Source of the DNA: Glandiceps talaboti | Taxonomy: Eukaryota > Hemichordata > Enteropneusta > Spengelidae | DNA: 64,000 nt | Reading direction: 5' to 3' | Assembly: GCF_964340395.1 (NCBI RefSeq) | Contig: NW_027554288.1 | Span: 243,501 to 307,500, forward strand | Part shown: positions 37,698 to 49,080 of the stretch, in pieces | Position numbering within the stretch: position 1 is the first letter of the stretch | How the letters are laid out: each line of letters starts with the position of its first letter | Notes under the pieces: model-generated | What the model saw: only the letters and a program-made list of their open reading frames with translations | Told to the model about the DNA's origin: nothing | Databases searched by the model: none | Made by a program: the position numbers and the translations under genes

Positions 37698-37857
37698 TAT
37701 AGTCTTGCTGCTAGACGTTCGGGCTTTCTTTCGATGCTAAAACTATAAGCGAACGAAGTTCGCATGTGAGGGCCGGATGTTCCATCATCGATAGCGTTGT
37801 TCGGCTGTGTGTTGTATTTTATCGGAAGAACATCCGAGGGCTAGCTGATAGACTATA
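37698..37857. mobile_element. 160-bp MITE/fold-back element inserted in the minisatellite
   Basis: Non-satellite sequence, CG-richer than its surroundings, cleanly bounded by satellite units. It begins TATAGTCTTGCTGCTAG and ends CTAGCTGATAGACTATA, an imperfect terminal inverted repeat (TATAGTCT, four unmatched bases, GCTAG). Inner inverted matches (GGATGTTC against GAACATCC) make it largely fold-back. TA lies at both ends, compatible with a TA target duplication. No coding capacity. Confidence 0.7.
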
Positions 37858-38310
37858 CATACTACTACATACTTCTACATACTGGCTTTGTAATCATAGT
37901 ACTATATACTACTACATACTGTCTTTGTATTCATAGCACTAAATACTACTACATAACGGCTTTGTATTCATAGCACTATACACTACTACATAATGGCTTT
38001 GTATTCAAGGCAGTACATACTACTACATATTGGATTTGTATTCATAGCACTACATACTGCTATATACTGGCTTTGTATTCATAGCACTACATACTACTAC
38101 ATAATGGCTTTGTATTCATAGCACTACATACTACTACATACTGGCTTTGTATTCATAGCACTACATACTACTACATATTGGCTTTGTATTCATAGCACTA
38201 CACACTACTACATAATGGCTTTGTATTCAAAGCACTACATACTACTACATACTGGCTTTGTATTCATAGCACTACACACTACTACATATTGGCTTTGTAT
38301 CCATAGCACT
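37858..38310. repeat. 37-bp minisatellite, array 1b
   Basis: Continuation of the same array to the right of the 160-bp insert. It ends abruptly in TATCCATAGCACT where LINE sequence starts. Confidence 0.95.
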
Positions 38311-39333
38311 GATATGTGTATATTTCTACTTAAAGAGACAATCAGGTATTATAAGTCGAATGGCAGCCCAGTTTTCGTATGTTTCCTTGACGCTGAAAAG
38401 GCGTTCGATAGAGTGAATCACTGGACTCTCTTAAAGAAAATGATTGACAGATCAGTGCCGACCTATATTGTTCGGCTACTTTCAAATTGGTTTGTAATAC
38501 AAAAGTTTTGTACTCGTTGGTCAAATTCTCTTTCCATGTGTTTCAACGTAACTAATGGAGTTCGACAAGGGGGAATTTTATCCCCATTTCTTTTCAATGT
38601 TTATGTTGATTCACTTAACAGGTCACTGTCTCGTGCCAGGGTTGGTTGTGAAGTGGGTGGAATTGCAATTAATAACTTGTCATATGCGGACGATATGTGT
38701 CTCATCTCTCCATCTATCAAAGGCCTCAGAAAACTTATTAATATCTGTGAACAATATGCTGATGATCATGATATCATCTATAATGCTAGAAAATCTAAAT
38801 GTGTACACTTTAAGGCATCCACAAAACTGTCTGTCATTCCCCCAATCAACCTTTGTGGGAATCTTCTCGAATTCGTATCAAGTTTTAATTACTTGGGACA
38901 TGTTTTTACTGATGACCTGAAAGACAATCGGGATATTTTGAAACAGCGTAGAGCACTTTGTGGTAGAGCCAACTTTTTATTGAGAAAGTTTTCTGCATGT
39001 ACTATATCGGTGAAACTGCGTCTCCTCACAGCGTTTTGCAATAACATTTACGGAAACCATTTATGGTGTGACTTCAATGTAAGTAGTATGCAAAATATAA
39101 TTGTCTGTCACAACAATGCGTTCCGGAGACTGATAGGACTTCCAAGTTCTGCCAGTGCATCTAGCATGTTTGTCTTCAATTCAGTTAATTCTCTCTCTGT
39201 TTTGAGAAGAAAGGCGGCATTTAGGTTTATGCTACGTCTTTTTGACAGCCAAAATGTTCTGATTACTCGTGTTATTACTTGTGATGTACGGTTCTGTGGG
39301 CTTCAGGCCCGCTGGTTGAAGATTTTACATTGA
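38311..39333 (+). pseudogene. 5'-truncated LINE reverse transcriptase
   Basis: The open frame enters from the satellite, so its ATG at 38215 is not a true start. From about 38311 it reads as a reverse transcriptase beginning inside the fingers: DMCIFLLKETIRYY, VCFLDAEKAFDRVNHW (motif A), VTNGVRQGGILSPFLFNVYV (motif B), NLSYADDMCLISPS (motif C), then IIYNARKSKCVHF and FNYLGHVFTDDL. The C-terminal thumb and tail run to a stop at 39333. The endonuclease and the first RT motifs are missing. No internal stop is present, so insertion is fairly recent. It is clearly a different family from both full LINEs here; I cannot assign the clade. Confidence 0.85.
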
Positions 39334-39459
39334 TCTTTTTTTTCTGTAATATTTTCTGTTTGTATTTGTCTGTTATGTAAAAATTTTGCTGTCGTGTGGT
39401 ATATTTTCTGTCCTCCCTGGACCATGGGTCTGTATTAAAGTTTAAATAATAATAATAAT
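38311..39459 (+). mobile_element. 5'-truncated LINE copy with (AAT)n tail
   Basis: Comprises the RT fragment plus a 3' UTR (CTCCCTGGACCATGGGTCTG, TATTAAAGTTTAAATAATAA) and an (AAT)n tail at about 39441-39461, typical of target-primed insertion. It is flanked on both sides by 37-bp satellite units. Confidence 0.85.
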
Positions 39460-39690
39460 AATACCCGCGGTACTACTACATACTGGCTTTGTATCCATAG
39501 CACTACATACCCGCGGTACTACTACATACTGGCTTTGTATTCATAGCACTACATACCCGCGGTACTACTACATATTGGCTTTGTATCCATAGCACTACAC
39601 ACTACTACATATTGGCTTTGTATCCATAGCACTACATACCCGCGGTACTACTACATACTGGCTTTGTATTCATAGCACTACATATCTGGC
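39460..39690. repeat. 37-bp minisatellite, array 1c with CCGCGG variants
   Basis: About five units. Four carry ACATACCCGCGGTACTACTA, a variant absent from the units left of the LINE. The array stops near CACTACATATCTGGCCCGAG. Confidence 0.9.
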
Positions 39691-39759
39691 CCGAGTACGA
39701 GTAAAGAGACAAGTTTACAGAGTGTATATATAACGATTAGAGTTTAATGATTTATTGAT

Positions 39760-39761
39760 TG

Positions 39762-39816
<55 letters not shown>
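39760..39816. repeat. (GATT)n microsatellite
   Basis: About 13 GATT units. Confidence 0.97.
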
Positions 39817-40614
39817 ATAATTTTACCATTGACTAATATGGACAAAGATGTAAAATGAGTACACATTCGATGGATTGCTAATATTTGGTAGCCTTGTATG
39901 TAATTCTTTCGTTATTTGCTTTCACACTCAACATAATCGAGTTACATTGCTTTTTGCCGGACAGTGTTGAGTGAAACGCGTGCACCGTTAAGGAGGACTG
40001 CCCTATACTGTACACAATTGAGTAAATTCTCTGTAACATGAAAAGGACCAGAATTACGCACGGAGGCAGAACGACTAAACTACTACTGTGGTAGAAAACC
40101 CCAGTGTAGGTCGCCCTGGCAACCACTGCCTGTTGTACAAGAACTTAGTGCCTTTGATGCTTACGAAACTGCCGCATATAAAGAGGATACTGGGTAATCT
40201 ATGCAAATACGCGAAATTCGATCTGCTGTACGGAGCACTAGCTTCGGGCTCTTGTTTTCAGCATTTTTTATGTACTCCGAGAAACACACAGGTCATAAAT
40301 CATGCACGAATTGTTTGTGAATGTCGTAGGATGGTAACTTGATACACATATTAGTTGAAAATCAATCAGTTTGTTTCATAGAACGTAAACAAAACTTTCA
40401 AAATGGGACAAATGCGCCTGCAAACGGCCGTCAATAAAGCGTTAGATTTTGTGTCCCTCAGAATTATTCAAATATGCGACATTTCCATGTGGTGTTTACT
40501 CCCATGATAAGAGCTGCCTTCTCCCACTTATGATATATAGCATACCAATAGCAAACACTCATGGCGAGAAATGCATGTTGTTCTAAAATTAATGTATTAT
40601 TATTTTTATTACAG

Positions 40615-40755
40615 TCTACTACATACGTAACGGCACGTGATCTTGTCAACGAGTGGTTGTGTGATGAGCCGATCGTTCAATCGCATTGGCAACTTTTACA
40701 GGCATCGCAGGAATTTTCAGGACGGCAACTTACTGACGTTACCAGCATGCAATGA
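40615..40755 (+). CDS. candidate terminal exon, function unknown
   Basis: A good acceptor (TATTATTTTTATTACAG, ending 40614) is followed by an open frame STTYVTARDLVNEWL ... GRQLTDVTSMQ and a TGA at 40755. An AATAAA lies at about 41095. No family is recognised and no upstream exon was found, so this is only a suggestion from splice context. Confidence 0.2.
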   Translation, partial: STTYVTARDLVNEWLCDEPIVQSHWQLLQASQEFSGRQLTDVTSMQ

Positions 40756-41717
40756 CGCTCACGGCTACATGTGTATTTGAGATACCCAAGGGCCAAGAGA
40801 TGTTGTTTATTGGTGAACACATGAACATAAAGTCGTAGGAAGTTGTAATTCCTTTTACGCATGTGTGTAGCTGTGTAAAAATCGAGATGTACTGTACTGT
40901 ACTAGTTTAGTCTGTTGGACAGTGACTATATCACCATGGATACTAGCAAGGTAGCACATATGCAATATCGTTTACTCGTCTAGATGAACAAATAATGTCT
41001 ACACGCCTAGCTTATCAGAGTAGTTTAAACAATGATTCATTTTGAAACATTACAGTTTCAATAATTTACCTATGTAAATATTAGTTATAGTTGAATAAAG
41101 TTCAGTAGTAGCTTGCTTGCTTGGTGACAGACTTCTGGTGCGTCTTTCACTCTCTTACGAACCAATTCCCCATAAACAGTTCATTGTCGAAGTTGACACG
41201 GGTTCAATTAATGTTATGCACTTTTTGTTATTAGTCTGATAAGCCTTAGCGTGTAACCGATATGTGTGAACAACACAGATAGGGAATGTTTCTATTTTGG
41301 TGTTCACGAACCAGTGAGTCACCACAATGAGGTAAACGTTTAGGGGATTCCCCTTCTCAGTCCCCGCTTTATGAATATTAATGAGTTTTTACAGAACATC
41401 AAAGTGTGAGGGCAGAAATCCCTTCTGAAGGTGACTATGGCGACTCCTGACTCAACAAACATAATAGTTGAACTACTAATATTAGTATACATACTAAACT
41501 GTCATGAAGGAAAGATAATGTAGTAAATCACTCCGAGATATGGAGATTGAAAAGTACCAAACATTCTTACATATCACAATTTATTGCACATCTGAATTTT
41601 CTGCACATAATAGTTACACTGCACTAAATTTAGGACTGCAGCAATCAATTCAACGGCCTTCGGAATAAAGACTGACATACACCATAGACCCTCAATATAT
41701 ATGCATACACACAATTT

Positions 41718-44700
41718 GCACTACATACTACTACATACTGGCTTTGTATTCATAGTACTACATACTGCTACATACTGGCTTTGTATTTATAGCACTACAT
41801 ACGACTAAACACTGGCTTTGTATTCATAGCACTACATACTACTACATACTGGCTTTGTATTTATAGCACTACATACTACTAAACACTGGCTTTGTAATCA
41901 TATCACTACACACTACTACATACTGGATTAGTATTCATAGCACTACATACTACTTCATACTGGCTTTGTATTCATAACACTACATACTACTACATACTGG
42001 CTTTGTATTCATAGCACTCCAGACTAGCTTTGTATTCAAATCACTCCATACTACTCCATACTGGCGTTATAATCATCTCACTGCATACTACTACACACTG
42101 GATTTATATTCATATCACTACATACTACTACATACTGTCTTTGTATTCATAGCACTACATACTACTACATACTGGCTTTGTATTCATAGCACTCCAGACT
42201 GGCTTTGTATTCATATCACTACATACTACTCCATATTGGCGTTGTAATCATATCACTGCATACTACTACACACTGGATTTGTATTCATATCACTACATAC
42301 TACTGCATACTGGTTTGTATTCATATCACTTCATACTACTACATACCGGCTTTGTATTTTTATAACACAACATACTACTACACACTGGCTTTGTATTCAT
42401 AGCACTACATACTACTACATACTGGCTTTGTATTCATATCACTACATACTACTCCATACTGGCGTTGTATTCGTAGCACTACATACTACTACACACTGGC
42501 TTTGTATTCATATCACTACATACTACTCCATACTGGCTTTATATTCATAGCACTACATACTACTACATACTGGCTTTATATTCATAACACAACATACTAC
42601 TACATACTGGCTTTGTATTCATAGCACTCCAGACTGGCTTTGTATTCAAATCACTCCATACTACTCCATACTGGCGTTGTAATCATCTCACTGCATACTA
42701 CTACAAACTGGATTTGTATTCATATCACTACATACTACTGCATACCGGTTTGTATTCATATCACTACATACTACTACATACTGGCTTTGTATTCATATCA
42801 CTACATACTACTAAATACTGGCTTTGTATTCATATCACTACATACTACTACATAATGGCTTTGTATTCATAGCACTACTTACTACTACATACTGGCATTG
42901 TAATCATAACACTACATACTACTACATACTGGCTTTGTGTTCATATCACTACATACTACTCCATACTGGCGTTGTATTCATAGCACTACATGCTACTACA
43001 TACTGGCTTTATATTCATAACACAACATACTACTACATACTGGCTTTGTATTCATAGCACTCCAGACTGGCTTTGTATTCAAATCACTCCATACTACTCC
43101 ATACTGGCGTTGTAATCATCTCACTGCATGCTACTACACACTGGATTTGTATTCATATCACTACATACTACTACATACTGGCTTTGTATTCATAGCACTA
43201 CATACTACTACATACTGTCTTTGTATTCATAGCTCTCCAGACCGACTTTGTATTCATATCACTACATACTACAAGCATACACACAATTTGCACTACATAC
43301 TACTACATACTGGCTTTGTATTTATAGCACTACATATACATATATATATATATACTACTAAACACTGGCTTTGTATTCATAGCACTACATACTACTACAT
43401 ACTGGCTTTGTATTCATATCACTACATACTACTACATACTGGCTTTGTATTCATATCACTACATACTACTGCATACTGGCTTTGTATTCATATCACTACA
43501 CACTACTACATAATGGCTTTGTATTCATAGCACTACTTACTACTACATACTGGCATTGTAATCATATCACTACATACTACTACATACCGGCTTTGTATTC
43601 ATAACACTACATACTACTACATACTGGCTTTGTATTCATAGCACTACATACTACTACATACTGGCTTTATATTGATATCACTACATACTACTACATACTG
43701 GCTTTGTATTCATAGCACTCCAGACTGGCTTTGTATTCATATCACTACATACTACTCCATATTGGCGTTGTAATCATATCACTACATACTACTACACACT
43801 GGCTTTGTATTCATAACACTACATACTACTCCATACTGGATTTGTATTCATATCACTACATACTACAACATACTGGCTTTGTATTCATATCACTACATAC
43901 TACTACACACTGGCTTTGTATTCATATCACTACATACTACTCCATACTGGCTTTGTATTCATATCACTACATACTACAACATACTGGCTTTGTATTCATA
44001 TCACTACATACTACTACACACTGGCTTTGTATTCATATCACTACATACTACTCCATACTGGCGTTGTAATCATATCACTACATACTACTACACACTGGAT
44101 TTGTATTCATATCACTACATACTACTACACACTGGATTTGTATTCATATCACTACATACTACTACATACTGTCTTTGTATTCATAGCACTACATACTGGC
44201 TTTATATTCATATCACTACATACTGCTACATACTGGCTTTGTATTCATATCACTACATACTACTACACACTGGCTTTATATTCATAGCACTACACACTAC
44301 TGCACACTGGCTTTGTATTCATATCACTATATACTACTACATACTGGCTTTATATTCATAGCACTACATACTACTACATACTGTCTTTGTATTCATAGCT
44401 CTCCAGACCGACTTTGTATTCATATCACTACATACTACAAGCATACACACAATTTGCACTACATACTACTACATACTGGCTTTGTATTTATAGCACTACA
44501 TATACATATATATATATATACTACTAAACACTGGCTTTGTATTCATAGCACTACATACTACTACACACTGGCTTTGTATTCATATCACTACATACTACTC
44601 CATACTGGCTTTGTATTCATATCACTACATACTACTACACACTGGCTTTGTATTCATATCACTACATACTACTCCATACTGGATTTGTATTCATATCACT

Positions 44701-45553
44701 ACATACTACAACATACTGGCTTTGTATTCATATCACTACATACTACTACACACTGGCTTTGTATTCATATCACTACATACTACTCCATACTGGCGTTGTA
44801 ATCATATCACTACATACTACTACACACTGGATTTGTATTCATATCACTACATACTACTACACACTGGATTTGTATTCATATCACTACATACTACTACATA
44901 CTGGCTTTGTATTCATATCACTACATACTACTGCGACTGGCTTTGTATTCATAGCACTACATACTACTACATACTGGCTTTGTATTCATAGCACTACATA
45001 CTACTGCACACTACTACATACTGGCTTTGTATTCATAGCACTACATACTACTGCACACTACTACATACTGGCTTTGTATTCATAGCACTACATACTACTG
45101 CACACTACTACATACTGGCTTTGTATTCATAGCACTACATACTACTGCACACTACTACATACTGGCTTTGTATTCATATCACTACATACTACTCCATACT
45201 GGCGTTGTAATCATATCACTGCATACTACTACACACTGGATTTGTATTCATATCACTACATACTACTGCACACTGGCTTTGCATTCATAGCACTACATAC
45301 TACTTCACACTGGCTGTATATTCATAGCACTACACACTACTGCACACTGGCTTTGTATTCATAGCACTATATACTACTGCACACTGGCTTTATATTCATA
45401 GCACTACACACTACTACATACTTTGTATCCATAGCACTACATACTACTACATACTGGCTTTGTATTCATATCACTACACACTACTACATACTGGCTTTGT
45501 ATTCATAGCACTACACACTACTGCACACTGGCTTTGTATTCATAGCACTACAG
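41718..45553. repeat. 37-bp minisatellite, array 2
   Basis: About 100 units of the same 37-bp repeat as array 1, with more variants (GGATTTGTATTC, GGCGTTGTAATCATATC, TCCATACT, CACACT). Two non-satellite inclusions, near 43271-43350 and 44437-44520, carry GCATACACACAATTTGCACT and a short (TA)n, and are copies 1166 bp apart. All ORFs in it are repeat artefacts. Confidence 0.95.
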
Positions 45554-47384
45554 CCGAGTTTGTCATTTTAGACCTCAATAACTCTTTGTTTTTTTAAATT
45601 AAAATGGATTTATTAGGGAGAGATCAGTTTTCACGGCTAGGGGGGGGGGGCACCTCATTTTGGGACTCAATGAAGGGGGTAGATCATCATTTTTACAAAG
45701 TGAATAACAAGTGGGGGGTTCACCTTATTTTCAACAACTAAACGAAATCATGAGCCATGCTGCTGTACTAAAATGTCCATACACGTGATAAAATAAATAA
45801 AATATACTAGCATATAGAAGCTGTGTGTGAATTGTTTGATCAAATTTAGTGTTCGGCTATAGTTTAACTTAATAAACAACAAATTGATGTAACTTCCAAA
45901 AAAATTGTATTTTTTCACATGTATACATATATTTCCATACATGCCCATAGTACCTGTATATAGTAACCTATGACCTTGACGTTACTGACCAATGTAACTA
46001 AACATTGTACAAAAAGGTCAGAGAGGTCACACCTAATAGCTTTGGATCCCTGCCATTTATTTCATTATTTGTTTGGATTTGTTTACTTAATTTATTGTGC
46101 AGCTATAGTTTAACTTACCTAACAACATATTGATGCTATTTCCTCAAATGTTGTATTTCTTTGTATTAATAAATATATTCATATATGTACCCATGGTACC
46201 TGTATATGGTGACCTTTGACCTTTGACATCTATCTTTAAAATCTAAACAAAAAATTATATTGTAAAGTACTGAAAATAGCCGGTTTTAAACAAACAAAGG
46301 TTTGCAAAGAAATGTGAAAATGACGAAACAATTGAACTATGTATAGAAAAAAACAACTGAAAAAGCTATGAGAACTTCACCACAGAGGGCAGTATATTTT
46401 GATAAAAAACTGTTTTTTCTCATATTCCTTGATGGAATTTCTTGATGAAATTTTCAGAATATATTATTCAATAATAAATGCATCCTGTCATACAAAAACT
46501 TTTCCAGAGCACAGCTAATATTTATGATAATTAAATGTTTAAATTAACACTAACCTAATACATAGGTTATACATGTAGAAATTGATACAAATTAATTAAT
46601 TGATAATTGTTTTTTTCTTCCAAGATATACACTAATCTACAAATCCTTGTATCAGAGGATAGAAAATAAGTATATGTATAACATATTATGATATCAAAGT
46701 GTTTGGACCAGTTTACATTTTTGGCAATTATGGTGATTCTAATCTGGCCACGCCCTTCCATGTATTAGAATAGGGAAAACATGAGTTCGTATGGTGACCA
46801 CTGACAAATTATTAACACTTTGACTTTGAATATTGTAATTTCTAATGTTTATATATGTAGATATGGGGAGCTCAAAATAGATTTCATTATGAACATAGCT
46901 ATCTTGTAACCATGGTAATTTAATGTCCAAATTGACCTTATAATACCTGCCATGCAAGAAAACCACATTCATTTCGGTGATAGATGCACACACAGTGATA
47001 GCCCTTATTAGTACTTAATAAGATCCTAGGAACAAAATGAAACTTGTTTTGAATATTACATGATATAAAGTAATACCATCGAAAACCATTAAGTAAACAA
47101 ACAAATAATAACAATTTGGCAGGGGTCAAAACATTTGTATATATTCAGGCCATAGATTTGTGTAGCTGTACATATTGGGCAATACTTGGGTCAATTATAC
47201 CACCTTACTTATATCAATAATGAAACCCTAGCACAAAAGTAAAACCTCTTTTGAATAGTTCATGAGTCAAGATATTACCATTAGAACGTATTAAGTAAAC
47301 ATAGAAAAAAGAATAATTTGGGAGGGGCCACAACATTTGCATATATTCTGTATTATGTGTATCTGTATATTAGGCAAAACATAG
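45554..47384. repeat. degenerate tandem paragraphs of about 200-250 bp
   Basis: GCTATAGTTTAACTTA ... GTACCTGTATATAGTAACC at 45855-45970 recurs at 46101-46214. A second pair, ending ACATTTGCATATATTC or ACATTTGTATATATTC, lies at 47017-47181 and 47217-47374. No supported gene; ORFs here have no recognisable motif. Confidence 0.6.
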
Positions 47385-47932
47385 GTCTTTTTAGCACAAC
47401 AGATCTGATAAGGTTCAGAAGTATGGCAAAAAAGTGTATATGTCTGTCTGTCTGTCTGTCTGTCTGTCTGCCTGTCTGCATGTGTGTGTGCATGTGTGTG
47501 TGTGCGTGCATGCGTGCATGCGTGTGTATGTGTGTATGTATGTATGTATGTATGTATGTATGTCTGTCTGTCTGTCAGTCTGTCTGTGTGCATGTATGCG
47601 TGTGTGTATATGTATGTATATATGCATGCATACATGCATGTGTGTGTATGTATGTATGTATGTATGTATGTATGCATGTGTGTGTGTGTATGTATGTATG
47701 TATGTATGTATGCATGCATGTGTGTGTATGTATGTATGTATGTATGTATGTATGTATGTATGCATGTACGTACATATGTATGTATGTGTGTATGTTTGTC
47801 TGTCTGCATGTGTGTGCATGTAAGCGTGTGTGTGTGTATGTATGTATGTATGTATGTGTGTATGTATGTATGTATGTATGTGTGTGTGTGTGTGGATGGA
47901 TGTATGTATGTATGTATGTATGTATGTATGTA

Positions 47933-47965
<33 letters not shown>

Positions 47966-49080
47966 ATGTATGTAAGTAATGAAGTCTGTCTGTCTTTGGA
48001 CACGATACCTCAAAAACCACTGCATATATAAAAATGATATTTGCTTGACATCTTCCATATGGTAATCACAAGAACTGATTAGATTTTGATAATATTAATG
48101 AGCGGGCATTTGCATAAGCGATGTTTTTTTGGTTTTTTTAGAAATTAGGCTTTCTGCAAATTAAACGTGATTTTGTACATGCATTATCCATAACAAAGGA
48201 CATATGTTGCATATAGTTTGTTGATGTAAATTATAGTTTTAAAATGAATAATTTGCATAATTAATGATTTGTAGAAATTAGGCTATATCTTATGTGAATG
48301 CAAACGTCAATATATTTGGTACAACAACCATAACAAAAGCACACATGTTTAAAAAGCAAGTTGGAACAGTCTTTAGTTCTAATGAGTAATTTGCATAATT
48401 AATGATGTTCAGTAATTAAGCCATATCTAAAGAACGCACACATCAATTCCACAACATTTAGTACATACACTAACCATATTAAGCAAAGTTTGTTGGCATA
48501 ATATTTGGTTTCAATGGGTATTCTACATAATTAATGATATTTGGTAATTAAGACATACCTATAGAATGCACCCTTCAAAGTTTATGTCCTTTGATATATC
48601 AACCATAACAATGCACATATATCCTATAAAGCCTGTTGACATAGCTTTCATTTTTTAATGAGTAATTTCCATAATGAATGATTTTTGGTGATTAGTTTAT
48701 ATCTTAAAAATGCAAACTTCAAATTTCATTTAACTTGATACAGCCATCAACCATAACAATCACATGTGTTTGAAGTATATTTGATGTAGTTTTTCATTGT
48801 GATATTTAATTTGCATAAATAATCATTTTTGATAATTATGCAACATATTTAGAATGCAAGCTATAAATTTAAGATATTTTAGGACATGTATTGATGATAA
48901 AAATGTGCATGTCTTGGTGTGTCCTTTAAAGCTTGTTGATGTAGCTTATAATCTTAATGATAATTTGCATAATTTAAGAAGTTAGATAATTAGGAAATAT
49001 ATTAACTGTGTAAACTCTAAATTTCATATAGTTTCATATTACTTTTTTTTCCCAATTAGTACATCATCTATAATACCAAT
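47385..49080 (-). mobile_element. dispersed microsatellite-bearing repeat, large inverted copy
   Basis: The left boundary reads TTTTTAGCACAACAGATCTG, ATAAGGTTCAGAAGTATGGC, the reverse complement of the family 3' end. The microsatellite follows at once, then about seven diverged paragraphs of 135-145 bp marked by AATTTGCATAATTAATGAT (48249, 48386 and degenerate copies to 48962). The far end is not recognised. Confidence 0.55.
47434..47977. repeat. large (TATG)n/(TCTG)n/(TGCA)n compound microsatellite
   Basis: About 540 bp of tetranucleotide units. Long Cys/Val/Met-rich and His/Thr/Tyr-rich ORFs on both strands are produced by the repeat. Confidence 0.97.

Larger units (their letters stand above)
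39691..41717. other. unique DNA between two minisatellite arrays
   Basis: More GC-balanced than its surroundings. Contains a (GATT)n tract and one candidate exon (40615-40755). No other coding sequence can be supported. Confidence 0.5.

Noticed and set aside
38215-38310. ATG at 38215 as start of the LINE polymerase fragment
   Set aside because: It lies in the 37-bp satellite; the reverse-transcriptase likeness begins only at about 38311.
41700-45550. ORFs of 65-162 codons rich in Tyr/His/Ile/Leu in the 37-bp arrays
   Set aside because: Periodic translation of the minisatellite in all three frames; starts and stops fall at random variant units.
47291-48058. ORFs of up to 255 codons with Cys-Val-Met or His-Thr-Tyr repeats
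   Set aside because: Translation of the TATG/TCTG microsatellite on both strands; same for 8553-8880, 3157-3342 and 4456-4686.
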